From positions 103,067-167,066 of the forward strand of contig JAGFNQ010005404.1 of the NCBI GenBank assembly GCA_024364735.1: a DNA stretch of 64,000 nucleotides, in the 5' to 3' direction. This document shows, one piece after another, positions 35,460-46,435 of the stretch. A model generated the notes under the pieces. It was not told the origin of the DNA. It did no database searches and saw nothing but the letters and a program-made list of their open reading frames with translations. Source of the DNA: Boesenbergia rotunda. Lineage: Eukaryota > Streptophyta > Magnoliopsida > Zingiberales > Zingiberaceae. Made by a program: the position numbers and the translations under genes. How positions within the stretch are numbered: position 1 is the first letter of the stretch; the number at the start of each line of letters is the position of its first letter.

Positions 35460-35803
35460 GAAATCGTGGTCTACATGGGCGATGCTACAAGAGTAGCAGC
35501 AGTAGCAGTGAGAGTCTTTTATTTATCTTTTGAGAGGAATAAAGTGTTAGTTCTGAGAGATTGCCTTTATGTACATTCATTTAGAAAGAATTTAATTTCA
35601 GTTTCTAAGTTGTTTAAGGATGGATATTCTGTTACTTTTGATAATAAAGTTGTTATTAAGAGAAACAGAGAGATTATCTGTTCAGGTACAATGGTTGGCA
35701 ATCTGTATACTCTAGAACCAAAATCTCCCACGATGCACACTGAAGTAAATAGCTCATCATCTAACTTGAATAAGAGAAAAAAGCCTTCTAAACTCTCCCA
35801 AGA
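35460..35803 (+). pseudogene. Element F: GAG-pre-integrase region
   Basis: In frame with the gag past its stop: VYMGDATRVAAVAV, VLRDCLYVHSFRKNLISVSK, REIICSGTMVGNLYTLEP. This is the GAG-pre-integrase segment. Homology ends at about 35803, before the HHCC finger. Confidence 0.88.
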
Positions 35804-36151
35804 GGTACTCGCCACCACGATTTGATCGCAGTGTCTTGATACTTTTAACTTAATATTTCTCCACATCAGCCTTGAATTCTTTGAACTAATCAAAGCATTT
35901 GGACTTGTGGCGCATAATGTAAATGTACCCATTCAAAGCCACCTCTTGCTTGGATAGACATAGGACCACACAAATCAGAATGAACCAATTCTAACACATC
36001 TTTAGCCCTATACCCCTTGGCCTTAAAAGGCCTCTTGGTCATTGATCATCTTACCTTCCAAGCAAGATTCACTAGTTGGAAAGTCTTCCACCACCAATGA
36101 ACCCAAGGGTCCATCGGCTATCAACCTTTGAATCCTACTAAGGTTAATATG
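35804..36151 (-). pseudogene. Element D: integrase, first part
   Basis: Minus strand from 36151: HINLSRIQRLI (end of the HHCC finger), CLEGKM, then degraded core pieces, KEFKADVEKY and a GGEYL-like end at the F junction. Several stops. Confidence 0.82.
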
Positions 36152-38070
36152 TGTTAGTTGGAGCCCTAGAACCAATTATGTGATGATTGACTAGGGATTT
36201 TTGTATCATATTCTATCATTATTAAAGGCATGTTTGGTTATTATACTTACTGTATTTTTGTGCCAAATAACTAAGTATAATAATGTCCTTGTGTAGTAGG
36301 TCTTATCTACATTATATCGATTGGTTGAATCGATAGTGAGATAATGTAGAGAACACTACACTAAATTATTCCTAGTCAATCATTAATATTAAGGGACAAT
36401 ATTAATGCATGGAGACTAGCATATAGGTCAATTGATGACTTGAGCTCACAAGTCATGGATATGTGATATCAAGTTGACACATGGGTATACATTAGAGAAT
36501 GTGTACTGAATTGACCCGCCATGAGAAAGTTTCATAGAGTGTCATATGAGTGTCATAAACTTTCTCATGTGACTATTAGTATGAATAGTCCTTAGACCTG
36601 AAGTCACTACGCTTCCCTATATAAGGAGTTATGCACTTTGGTATCGTCAAACGTCACCCGTAACAGGGTGGACTATAAAGGCGATCACTGGGTATGTAAT
36701 GAATTATGCGGAGGGATGTGAGTGATGTAGATGAGATCTATCCCTCCCATATGACAGGAGTGATATCTGTGGGCCCCTTGATCGAGTAGGACTACTAAAA
36801 CGCATGACCATGCTCAAATGAGTCAATATGAGATATTGAACTCATTTTTTTTTAGTGAGTCTACTCAGGGATCAAGAAACACATAGATTGATCGAGGATG
36901 ACACGATCTATGCCTCATTGGTCAATCTAGATATCAAAGATAGAAAAACAAGGTCATACATTATCATAGTCACGGAGGTTTAGTTGGATCTCGACTTTTC
37001 TTGTTACTTGGGTAGCAATGATGCATTGCTAGATGCTGCTCATTGCTTATGTGTCTAAGATGTTTAGGCGCATTGCCAACGTCGCGAGAACCTATTGGGT
37101 CACACACTAAGGACATAATGCTTCGGGAAGTCTGATCAGGAGCACGAGTTTGGAACTCGGGAGATCCGATCGGGAGATCAGATCGGGAGCCCGAGTTAGG
37201 AACTTGGGAGATCCGATCGGGAGATCAGTTCGGGAGCTCGGGACAGGAGCTCGGGACAGGAGCTCGGGAGACTCGGGTCGGGCGACTGGGTCAGGATCCC
37301 AGGGACTTGGTCGGGAGCTCGAGTTGGGAACTCGGGAGACTAGGTCGGGAGCCCGAGTTGGGAACTCAGCAGACTGGGTCGAGAGCTCGGCAGATTGGGT
37401 CGGGAGCTCGGTGCTCGGCAGACTGGGTCGGAAGTTCGACGCTCGGCAAACTGGGTCGGGAGCTCGGTGACTTGCTCGCCAGACTTGGTCGGGAGCCCGA
37501 GAGGCCCGGTCGGAATTGCAGGGGAGATTCATTAAAGTGTTTAATAAAGGAAAGAGAAAAGTCTATCTTCATTGAATGAAGAGAAGGTGAAGAGTCACAT
37601 GAAAAGATGTGCTCTTTATTAGCTTTAATGAAGGGAAGTCAAAGAGACAAAAGACTCTTCATATTCATGGGATGAGTATAAAAGAGGGCTAGTCATTTTG
37701 AATGAGGAGAGTGTGGTTTTCTCTTCTTCCCTTCCTCTCTTCTTCCTCTTCTCCTCCTTGGTCGAAACCCTTGTTGGGTTCTTGGTAGTCTTGTGAGCTA
37801 CCTCAAGTTGCTAGCACAACTAAGGTAGTTCTTCCCATAGTTGAGAGATTATGTCCATGTGGATACGAATAGAAGCACGGACACTTGAACGTGCAAGAGA
37901 TCCGGTGCATCTTGGACGAGCGGGATAAGCGAAGGGCACGCTCCAAAGGTATACACTTTAGATAGATCTATTAGATAGATGAACTTTGTACGAGTTTTTC
38001 TTTCGCATGGATTGCTCAAGGGATCTTGGTTCCGCTGCGTTTTGTGTTTTGGTGCCAGGAGATCCCAACA
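36152..38070 (+). repeat. Solo LTR B (Y family, 1919 bp)
   Basis: TGTTAGTTGGAGCCC to GAGATCCCAACA. It is flanked by atatg (36147-36151) and gtatg (38071-38075), a duplication with one mismatch. It sits inside the D integrase LGHIN codons. TATA-like GTATAAAAGAG at 37676-37686. No internal region left. Confidence 0.92.
37135..37520. repeat. GC-rich minisatellite inside LTR B
   Basis: Degenerate repeats of GGTCGGGAGCTCGGGAG and TTGGGAACTCGGGAGA, about 20 units of 15-30 bp. The homologous place in the Y LTR (near 9830-9840) has none, so the array accounts for most of the length difference between B and Y. ORFs across it are by-products. Confidence 0.85.
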
Positions 38071-38223
38071 GTATGACCAAGCTTTAGATCCCAAAGATAT
38101 GTATGGTTCATCTTGGAAGGTTCTTTTCTCTTATTGGTTAGACGAGTTATTTACTTCTATTTGCATCATGGGAGATTTTGGTTTAAGAGTGTACAAATTG
38201 CCTATTAATGTACCTGAACAGAT
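38071..38223 (-). pseudogene. Element D: integrase HHCC / pre-integrase fragment
   Basis: Between solo LTR B and element C. Minus: GNLYTLKPKSPMMQ, then KLGH just before the B insertion. It links the C-side and B-side parts of D. Confidence 0.85.
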
Positions 38224-39824
38224 TGTTGGTGCAAGTTGCATCAATGATGTTCTTCTTTAAATGTTTTAATGTTTGACAATACACTTAAGTCAGTGATACA
38301 ATGAACAGACAAAGGGGAGCAAAGGAGAAGTAACCTAAGTTGAAGAAAAGTCCTAGTTAATCTAGGCATCGAAACCCTAAGACCTAGAGAAGGGCTACTA
38401 GGCACCTAGCGAAGGGCTACTAGGAATAGAAGACCTAGCGAAGGGCTGCTAGGCACCTAGCGAAGGGCTGCTAGGAATAGAAGACCTAGCGAAGGGCTGC
38501 TAGGCACCTAGCGAAGGGCCGCTAGGAATAGAAGACCTAGCGAAGGACTGCTAGGCCCCTGGCGAAGGACTGCTAGGGAATGAAGACCTGGCGAAGGACT
38601 GCTAGGCACCAGGCAAAGGACTGCTAGGTAATGAAGTCTTGGTCCAAGGGACTGAGCAACTTAGCTGAACGATGACTAAGGACAGGAGTAGAGACAGGTC
38701 AGGGTTTGGGCGTCTCGAGGTCCGGAGGTATCGGAAGCTAAGCAAAAGTCCACCCGAAGGACTGGGTGGCAACCGTCTCCTGAAAGGAGTAGGTGAAAGG
38801 CGCGTTCTCGGAGGATGGGAACTTGCGCCGGTTCGACCTAGGGTTTCGTGCAAATCCGAAGTCCGAACCAAGTCCTTAAGCCTAATATTGTATGTATATA
38901 TGCTTTGTGTTTGTGTATCTTGCAAGTATCAAGAACTGGAGACAAAGCAGGAAGGTTGCTGGAAAAAGGCTGATGGGGGCGCCCCCACTGTTGGGGGCGC
39001 CCAGAGCAAGGCTTAAAACCCAGTCTTGGGTTTAAACCATGATTGGGGGCGCCCGGGGTAAAGAGGAAAATGCAGTTTTCGTGAAGTAAGCAGAATAGGT
39101 GTCAAGGGGGGCGCTCGGAAGGTCCGGGGCGCCCGGGTTGAAACCTATATTTGCTGTTTCAGGTTTGAAATGCAGATAAGCACTCAGGAGGGCGCCCGGG
39201 AGGTCCGGGGTGCCCTGGTCAAAGATTTTATCACCTGCGGCGAGGTAGGCGCAAGGATAAGGTTTGACCGAGTTATTAGGGGTGCCCCCGACGTCCAGGG
39301 CGCCCCCAGGAGTGCTATATAAGGGGCTTCGACCCCTCTGCTTCAAACACACCTTCCAAGAGTGATTCCAAGCATTCTGACCGACGACAACGCGCTAGAG
39401 ACGAGGCTCTATGATCGGGAGGCTCCAGGAGGAAGTGTGCAGCACTTCGGAGGTCCAGATCGGCCGAGCTTCAGACTTTGTCTTGTTGGTTTGCTTTTAT
39501 TTTATTCCGCACTTAATTTTATTTATCTTTTGATTGTAAACTTGCACTGTAAGTCGGGTTTCTCCGCCTCCGGAAAATCCGGAAAGGAGACCAATAGTGG
39601 ATGGGCGTTCCCGTGCATAGGCCTTGGATGTACTGACCCTGGGGGGTCGGGAGCCAAGTAAAAATCCCGCTGTGTCCCTGTGTTTGTTTATTTTCGTTCT
39701 GCTTTACTTTTCCGCTGCACTAACGCTTTGAGTTCAGAACGACAATCGAAAGTCTTATGAAGTTTCTGAAATATTTTAACGGTTGATATTCACCCCCCCC
39801 TCTATCGACGGCACCGGTCCTACA
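38224..39824 (+). repeat. Element C: 5' LTR
   Basis: TGTTGGTGCAAG to CGGTCCTACA. In order: hairpin array (38383-38628), GGCGCC palindromes (38977-39305), TATA box CTATATAAGG at 39315-39324, then the CCGCTGC and poly-C tail typical of this group. Confidence 0.93.
38383..38628. repeat. Hairpin array, element C 5' LTR
   Basis: Ten head-to-tail copies of a 20 bp inverted repeat such as CCTAGCGAAGGGCTGCTAGG: a 6 bp stem around a near-constant GAAGGRCT loop. They are mostly in pairs joined by CAC and separated by AATAGAAGA. Stem variants include CCTGGC and CCAGGC. Confidence 0.9.
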
Positions 39825-39826
39825 AT

Positions 39827-39838
39827 TGATATTAGAGC
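39827..39838 (+). other. Element C: diverged primer binding site
   Basis: TGATATTAGAGC lies 2 bp after the LTR and differs from TGGTATCAGAGC at two positions. It still recognisably targets initiator tRNA-Met. Confidence 0.75.
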
Positions 39839-39932
39839 CGAGCCGCTCTTCTCCGGACTAACCGTCGACAGAGCAACGACGCCAGGAGTTGAGGGGGAGC
39901 CCAGGGATGAATCAGGTACTTTTAATTTTAAA

Positions 39933-40964
39933 ATGTCCATTTTTAAATTCCATATTATCTATTTCACGTGCAAGGAGAGAGGGCACTATAAAAATCAGTG
40001 CCCTACTCGTAAGACTCGATCTTCATCACCGGTGGCGAAGGAGGCACCAGCGCCAGGAAGCCGGAGGGACAAAAGTCACGTACGATGCTTCAAATGCGAG
40101 AAATACGAACATTACAAAAACAAGTGTCCAGCGAAGGTACGCAAGATTTATGTTCCAAAAATTTTAAAAGTTCCTGCACTGCCTTGTGATAAAGTAGTTA
40201 ATTTTTCTGATAAATTAGATTTACTGCATAGAAAAATTAATATTTTGCATGATAAATTAGAAAATGCAGATATGCCTAAAATATTAGAAATTAATCATTT
40301 AATTCAGAATATTAATTCAGTAATTTGTAAAATAAATTATGATAACTTTAACTCTAAAAATGTTAATTCTGATAATTCTAATTCAGATAAATTTAATCCT
40401 AAGGATAAATCTGAATTCAAAAATCCTAAGGATAAAACCGAATTCAAATTGGAAAATTCTCTAGATAATTATGAATTCAAATTTGAAAATCCGTTGTATA
40501 AATTTGAATTCGAATCTAAAAATTCTAAAGATAACTCTGAAGTTAGTAGAATTAATTCAGAAATTAATTCTGAAAATCTCAAGAATAATTCAGAAATTAA
40601 TTATGAAAAATTTAAGGATAATCTAGAGATTAATTTTGAATTTCTTGAAAATATTAAAAATGTGTCTAAGGATAATTTTGAGGATAATATTGACGATAAA
40701 ATTCTCCTAGATAATAACTTAATTATAGATAGTCTTGAAAGTTATTATAAAACTTTAACTAGTGGCCCATTTTCCTCCACCTACTGTGAGGATAAGGAGG
40801 ATATGGAACTATCCAAGATAAAGGCGATAATCAATAAAAATTACAAATATTCAAATAAATCAAAATTATTAGAAAAAGTTGAAAAGAAAGATAAAGATGA
40901 AAAAGAAATTTTCGAAATAATGAAAATGATGAATTCAAACCCACAATTATTTATTATATCTTAA
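39933..40964 (+). CDS. Element C: gag-derived zinc-knuckle protein
   Basis: 343 residues from ATG 39933 (MSIFKFHIIYF). The first knuckle has lost its first Cys (YFTCKERGHYKNQC). The second is intact (CFKCEKYEHYKNKC, about residue 55). The remaining 280 residues are N/D/K/E-rich with recurring NSDN, FKNPKDK and SEINSE words. The capsid part of gag is absent: the primer site runs almost directly into the knuckles. It could bind element RNA. The long intact frame is notable in an otherwise dead neighbourhood, but low complexity may explain it. Confidence 0.7.
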   Translation: MSIFKFHIIYFTCKERGHYKNQCPTRKTRSSSPVAKEAPAPGSRRDKSHVRCFKCEKYEHYKNKCPAKVRKIYVPKILKVPALPCDKVVNFSDKLDLLHRKINILHDKLENADMPKILEINHLIQNINSVICKINYDNFNSKNVNSDNSNSDKFNPKDKSEFKNPKDKTEFKLENSLDNYEFKFENPLYKFEFESKNSKDNSEVSRINSEINSENLKNNSEINYEKFKDNLEINFEFLENIKNVSKDNFEDNIDDKILLDNNLIIDSLESYYKTLTSGPFSSTYCEDKEDMELSKIKAIINKNYKYSNKSKLLEKVEKKDKDEKEIFEIMKMMNSNPQLFIIS

Positions 40965-41960
40965 GTATTTAAATTCAAATTAAATCCAAATTTAATTCAA
41001 ATTAAATCCTAATTTAAATTCAAATTAAATCTTAATTAAATTCAAACTAAATTAAATTTAATTCAAATTAAATCCTAACTTTAATTCAAATTAAATCCTA
41101 ATTAAATTCAAATTAAATCCTAATTTATTTAAATCCTAATTTTAATTCAAATTAAATCCTAATTAAATCCTAATTTTAATTCAAATTAAATCCTAATTAA
41201 ATTCAAATTAAATCCTAAATTAAATTCAAATTAAATCCAAATTTAGTCAAATTATATCCTAAATTAATTCAAATTAAATCCTAATTTAATTTAAATTAAA
41301 TTAAATTCAATTCAATTTAAATTAAATTCAATTCAATTTAAATTAAATTAAATTCAATTCAATTTATATTAAATTAAATTCAATTTAAATTAAATTAAAT
41401 TCAATTTAAATTAAATTCAATTCAATTCAATTTATATAAAATTAAATTCAATTTAAATTAAATTAAATTAAAATTAAATTAAATTAAAATCAATTTAAAT
41501 TAAATTAAATTCAAATTAAATTAAATTAAATTAAAATTAAATTAAAATAAATTCAAATTAAATTAAATTCAGACTAAATTAAATTCAAACTAAATTAAAT
41601 TCAAATTAAATTTAAATTAGATTAAATTCAAATTAACTTAAAATCAAATTAAATTAAATTTAAATTAACATAAATTCATATTAAATCAACAATTAAAACA
41701 AATTCAATTAAATTGGAATTAACTCAAATTAAATCAAATAAATAAGTTAAATCTAAATTAAATTTAAATTAAATCTAAATTCAATTCAAATTAAATCCTA
41801 ATTAATGTTAATTAAATCTTACCTAATTCAAATTAATTCAATTAATTAATAATTTAATCTTAATTAATTCAAATTCAATTAATTCAACATCAATTAATTC
41901 TTAATTAATTAATCCTTAATTAATATAATCTCTAACTAATCGTTAAACAAGTTAAACTTG
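40965..41960. repeat. AT-rich degenerate tandem repeat in element C
   Basis: About 1 kb built from AATTCAAATTAAATCCTAATTT-like units of roughly 11-22 bp, drifting into plain AAATTAAATT and AATTAATTC. It starts right at the stop codon of the gag-derived ORF. Confidence 0.9.
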
Positions 41961-42231
41961 AACTAAAATAAAATTTTACCCAAAACTATAACAAATAAAA
42001 TTAATAATATTAAATATGTCAAAGTGGGTTGACATATTCGCGGGTTCACACGAAATGTATCAAATCGGGAATTTGATACATCATTAGAAACTTAAATAAA
42101 ATGTTTGGACTTGCTTGACTCATGCATAATTGTCATGTCATGCATTTGCTACTTCTTTTAAATATATGACATGTCATTCATATTTAAATTTTATGCATAT
42201 ATTAGAACGGCTATAGGAAAAAGAATAATTG

Positions 42232-42520
42232 AAACTTGATCAACCTGGTATTGGGTGGCGGTGAGATGATAGTACGTTAGGGAAGCCAATTCTAATAAGA
42301 TCAAGTATACTTGGTCTCTTTAGACTGGTGAAACTAGCCGAAGCTACCGATCCAAGACCCAAACTAGTTAGACCAGAATTTTTCAACAAGTAATTTTGAA
42401 AATGAAATTTCATTAAAAGTCTTTGTCAAGGAAAGGGTTGATGATCCAATAAGGCTACGGCCAAAGAAGGTCTAATGCCTCGCCAAGACCTGGAAGCCGA
42501 TTTTTAAAATTCAAATTCAA
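42232..42520 (+). other. Conserved non-coding block shared by C and E
   Basis: From ACTTGATCAACCTGGTATT through GGTGAGATGATAGTACGTTAG to CCAAGACCTGGAAG. It matches 49715-49995 of element E at roughly 90 percent by eye, although most other internal sequence differs. No ORF. Confidence 0.85.
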
Positions 42521-42937
42521 GTTACTTCTTGTCAAATTCAAATCTAACACAAGCTTCAATTAAATCTTAGAGTTAATAATAAATTAAGAAAAATGATTCA
42601 AGCATCTCACAATACACTTATAAGACAACTATGCTTGCTATATTGATATATCTAAAATGGGTGAGATGTTAAGGACTAATGAATTGAAAAATATTTTTCA
42701 AAATTGTTTTTCAAAATTGTTAGAATTTTTTCCTAAAATTATATTTTCAAAATAGTGCTTCAACATAATAATGTTTTTATGGTATTCATGCATGTCTGAG
42801 TGAATATACATACTATATGTTTTCAAAAATTATATCTTTTTAAAAAAAATTATTTGACTCACTCAATTAGACACAAGCCTTTTAGGACAACACTAAAGTT
42901 CCTTAAGGCACTTAGATAGAGTCAAACGGTAACTGGT

Positions 42938-44247
42938 ACAGGGGGAGTGCTTTTCATTTTCTTTGAAATGGTTTTCAAAAACTGCACTTTAAACATTACA
43001 ATCATTTGAAAAATACTTTTCGAAAACTGTGCTTCAAATCATTATTACTTATGGTTTCGAAAAAGGTTTATGTTGTAAAAATTATATGTTTCTTTGACTT
43101 TGATAAATCCTAAAGACACAGAGGAAAGATCCACTTCATAATCCTCAAGGATTCCTAGGATGTGTCAAATTTAGGGGGAGTCTGAGTCAAAAGAAGAATT
43201 TCAGAAAAAAAATTTGGTAATTATTCATTTTTTGTTAAATATTTCTTTTTAATCTGAATCAAACCTTAAGACTCAGAGGAAGAGTACTTGTGGTCAACAA
43301 GCTTCCCAGGACTGAGTCAAGTTTAGGGGGAGGTCAAATTAAAAGAATTATTTAATAACATGTTTTCAAAATCTTGCTAAAAATCTAAGTCTGTCAAAAT
43401 ATTATTATTCTATTTGTTAGAATTTGTGTGACTTATGAAATTATTTTTGAAATAATGTTTACTTGGGTGGGAGAATTTCCAGGGCACTTAGGAAATATCC
43501 TTGTAGTCAACAAGGTTTCCCAGGATGGTATCAGACTGAAAAATAAATCAAGTTAAGTAAAATATTGGGTCTTCAAAAGTTCACACATTTTTCAAAATCC
43601 ACTAGCATATATTTTCAAAAGTACTATCATTTTTTTTGGCAAAATTCTGTTAATATTTACTTGAGTTTGAAGAATTTCCAGGACACCTAGGAAAATGTCC
43701 TTGTGGTTAACAAGGTTTCCTAGGATGGTGTCAGACTAGAAAAGAAACCTAGTCAAGTAAAATATTATGTTTCAAAAATTACTTATATTTTTCAAAGTCT
43801 CATCTTTTTCAAAAATAGTTAGTACTTGAAAAATATGTACAATATTTATATTCTCCAAAATAGCATTCTTTCAAAAATTATGCATTTTTCAAAGATACTT
43901 GTATTACATAATTTTTCAAAAGTACATAGCATCTTTTTCAAAATTATGCATTTTTCAAAAAAATGCAATATATCATTCAAAATGCCATGCTTTCAAAAAT
44001 TTTGCACTAAGTATGTTAAAAAAAAACTAAAAGTATTCATTGTTGGTGCAAGTATTTTCTTAAAGTTTTTTGATGTATGACAAAGGGGGAGAGGTGTGCT
44101 TAAGTTAGAAAAATTTTCTCCCAAAGATCAAAAATATAGTTTCAAAACTTATATCAATTTTTTTTGTTTTTTTATCCCAAGGATAGTGAGTTAGCCCCTT
44201 AAACCAATCTAACTTAAGTTATTGTCAAACATCAAAAAGGGGGAGAT
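42938..44247 (+). other. Element C: multiple polypurine tracts with hairpins
   Basis: G-rich tracts occur near 42941, 43174, 43326, 44082 and finally 44234-44246 next to the 3' LTR. Between them, four related modules near 43110, 43270, 43460 and 43665 carry a short hairpin such as CCTTGTAGTCAACAAGG (43499-43515, 43699-43715 as a variant) followed by TTCCCAGGA. No ORF. Confidence 0.75.
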
Positions 44248-45847
44248 TGTTGGTGCAAGTTGCATCAATGATGTTATTCTTTAAATGTTTTAATGTTTGA
44301 CAATACACTTAAGTCAGTGATACAATGAACAGACAAAGGGGAGCAAAGGAGAAGTAACCTAAGTTGAAGAAAAGTCCTAGTTAATCTAGGCATCGAAACC
44401 CTAAGACCTAGCGAAGGGCTGCTAGGAATAGAAGACCTAGCGAAGGGCTGCTAGGCACCTAGCGAAGGACTGCTAGGCATAGAAGACCTAGCGAAGGGCT
44501 GCTAGGCACCTAGCGAAGGGCCGCTAGGAATAGAAGACCTAGCGAAGGACTGCTAGGCCCCTGGCGAAGGACTGCTAGGGAATGAAGACCTGGCGAAGGA
44601 CTACTAGGCACCAGGCGAAGGACTACTAGGTAATGAAGTCTTGGTCCAAGGGACTGATCAACTTAGCTAAACGATGACTAAGGACAGGAGTAGAGACAGG
44701 TCAGGGTTTGGGCGTCTCGAGGTCCGGAGGTATCGGAAGCTAAGCAAAAGTCCACCCGAAGGACTGGGTGGTAACCGTCTCCTGAAAGGAATAGGTGAAA
44801 GGCGCGTTCTCGGGGGATAGGAACTTGCGTCGATTCGACCTAGGGTTTCATGCAAATTCGAAGTCCGAACTAAGTCCTTAAGCCTAATATTGTATGTATA
44901 TATGCTTTTGTGTTTGTGTATCTTGCAGGTATCAAGAACCGGAGACAAAGCAAGAAGGTTGATGGAAAAGGCTGATGGGGGCGCCCCCACTGTTGGGGGC
45001 ACCCAGAGCAAGGCTTAAAACCCAGTCTTGGGTTTAAACCATGATTGGGGCGCCCGGAATGATGGGGGTGCCCGGGGTAAAGAGGAAAATGCAGTTTTCG
45101 TGAAGTAAGCAGAATAGGTGTCAAGGGGGGCGCCCGGAAGGTCTGGGGCGCCCGCGTTGAAACCTATATTTGCTGTTTCAGGTTCGAAATGCAAATAAGC
45201 GCTCAGGAGGGCGCCCGGGAGGTCCGGGGCGCCCTGGTCAAAGATTTTATCACCTGCGGCGAGGTAGGCGCAAGGATAAGGTTTGACCGAGTTATTAGGG
45301 GCGCCCCCGACGTCCAGGGCGCCCCCAGGAGTGCTATATAAGGGGCTTCGACCCCTCTGCTTCAAACACACCTTCCAAGAGCGATTCCAAGCATTCTGAC
45401 CGACGACAACGTGCTAGAGATGAGGCTCTATGACCGGGAGGCTCCAGGAGGAAGTGCGCGGCACTTCGGAGGTCCAGATCGACCGAGCTTCAGACTTTGT
45501 CTTGTTAGTTTGCTTTTATTTTATTCCGCACTTAATTTTATTTATCTTTTGATTGTAAACTTGCACTGTAAGTCGGGTTTCTCCGCCTCCGGAAAATCCG
45601 GAAAGGAGACCAATAGTGGACGGGCGTTCCCGTGCATAGGCCTTGGATGTACTAACCCTGGGGGGTCAGGAACCAAGTAAAAATCCCGCTGTGTCCCTGT
45701 GTCTGTTTATTTTCGTTCTGCTTTACTTTTCCGCTGCACTAACGCTTTGAGTTCAGAACGACAATCGAAAGTCTTACGAAGTTTCCGAAATATTTTAACG
45801 GTCGATATTCACCCCCCCCCCCCTCTATTGACGGCACCGGTCCTACA
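44248..45847 (+). repeat. Element C: 3' LTR
   Basis: TGTTGGTGCAAG to CGGTCCTACA, followed by CAGAT. Hairpin array at 44407-44630 (one unit fewer than the 5' LTR), TATA at 45334-45343. Confidence 0.93.
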
Positions 45848-45852
45848 CAGAT

Positions 45853-46430
45853 AATCTTTTTATTCCCCTTTTTTTATAACAAAAAAGTAATAGATATCCT
45901 TTATTATTTCAGAAACTGAAACGAAGTTCTTTCTAAAAAGTAGGTACATAACAGCAATCTTCTCAAAACCAAACATTTATTTTTCTAAAAAATAAATAGA
46001 CATTTCCCACTGCAATAGCCGCCACCTCCGTTGTCTTTCCCAAGTAGACGATAATCTCTTCATCAGCTAGTTGTCGGATTTCCTGGAACCTCTGCAATAA
46101 ATTGCCGACATGATTAGTGGCTCCTGTATCTACACACTAAGTATCAGTAAATAACACCGCTAAACATGTTTCACAGCTAAACAAAAGGATATACCTTTAT
46201 TCTCCTGACGACGGGGACAGCCTGCCATAAAGTGTCCAGTCTGCTTACATGTGAAGCACTTGCCTTTCGACTTCTTCAGGCCAGCCCGAGGTCCCTGAGA
46301 TCCTGCCGCTTCCTTTGCCCCACCTTGTTTCTACTTCTTCTTACCTTTCGGCATAGAAGTAGAAACCTTCTGAGCAACCAAAGCATGAGCCCTCTGACGA
46401 AAAAGCCCCTCTGTCGCCTGGAGTTTTGTC
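45853..46430 (-). pseudogene. Element D: gag C-terminus, zinc knuckle and protease region
   Basis: Minus: LQATEGLFRQRAHALVAQKV, basic spacer, zinc knuckle CFTCKQTGHFMAGC, protease DTGATNHVGN-like motif, then LADEEIIVYLGK. Stops and frameshifts present. It runs from the E insertion (TSD agaag) to the C insertion (TSD cagat). Confidence 0.88.
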
Positions 46431-46435
46431 AGAAG

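Larger units (their letters stand above)
31612..35803 (+). mobile_element. Element F: truncated Copia element, D family, inverted
   Basis: Complete 5' LTR, primer site, leader, gag and start of pol in plus orientation, then a sudden switch at about 35803 to D integrase on the other strand. It has no 3' LTR. F and D are close relatives facing each other (LTR-gag toward gag-LTR). Confidence 0.85.
38224..45847 (+). mobile_element. Element C: pol-less Sirevirus-like Copia element
   Basis: LTRs 38224-39824 (1601 bp) and 44248-45847 (1600 bp), nearly identical. Target duplication CAGAT at 38219-38223 and 45848-45852 is exact. Interior 4.4 kb: one gag-derived ORF, a 1 kb AT-rich repeat and a non-coding 3' part with several AAAGGGGGAG tracts. 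Multiple polypurine tracts are a known Sirevirus trait. No pol. Confidence 0.93.

Noticed and set aside
31607..35808. Possible 5 bp duplication (agtac / ggtac) flanking F
   Set aside because: F has no 3' LTR, D lacks its RT at the same point, and GAGTACC is normal integrase sequence there, so the match is likely chance.
37107..37579. Overlapping Arg/Gly/Ser-rich ORFs in LTR B
   Set aside because: Artefacts of the GC-rich minisatellite.
38602..39352. ORFs in C and E LTRs with GRPxxPGRP or SxxGGAPNNS repeats
   Set aside because: They arise from the GGCGCC palindromes and hairpin array; LTR sequence.
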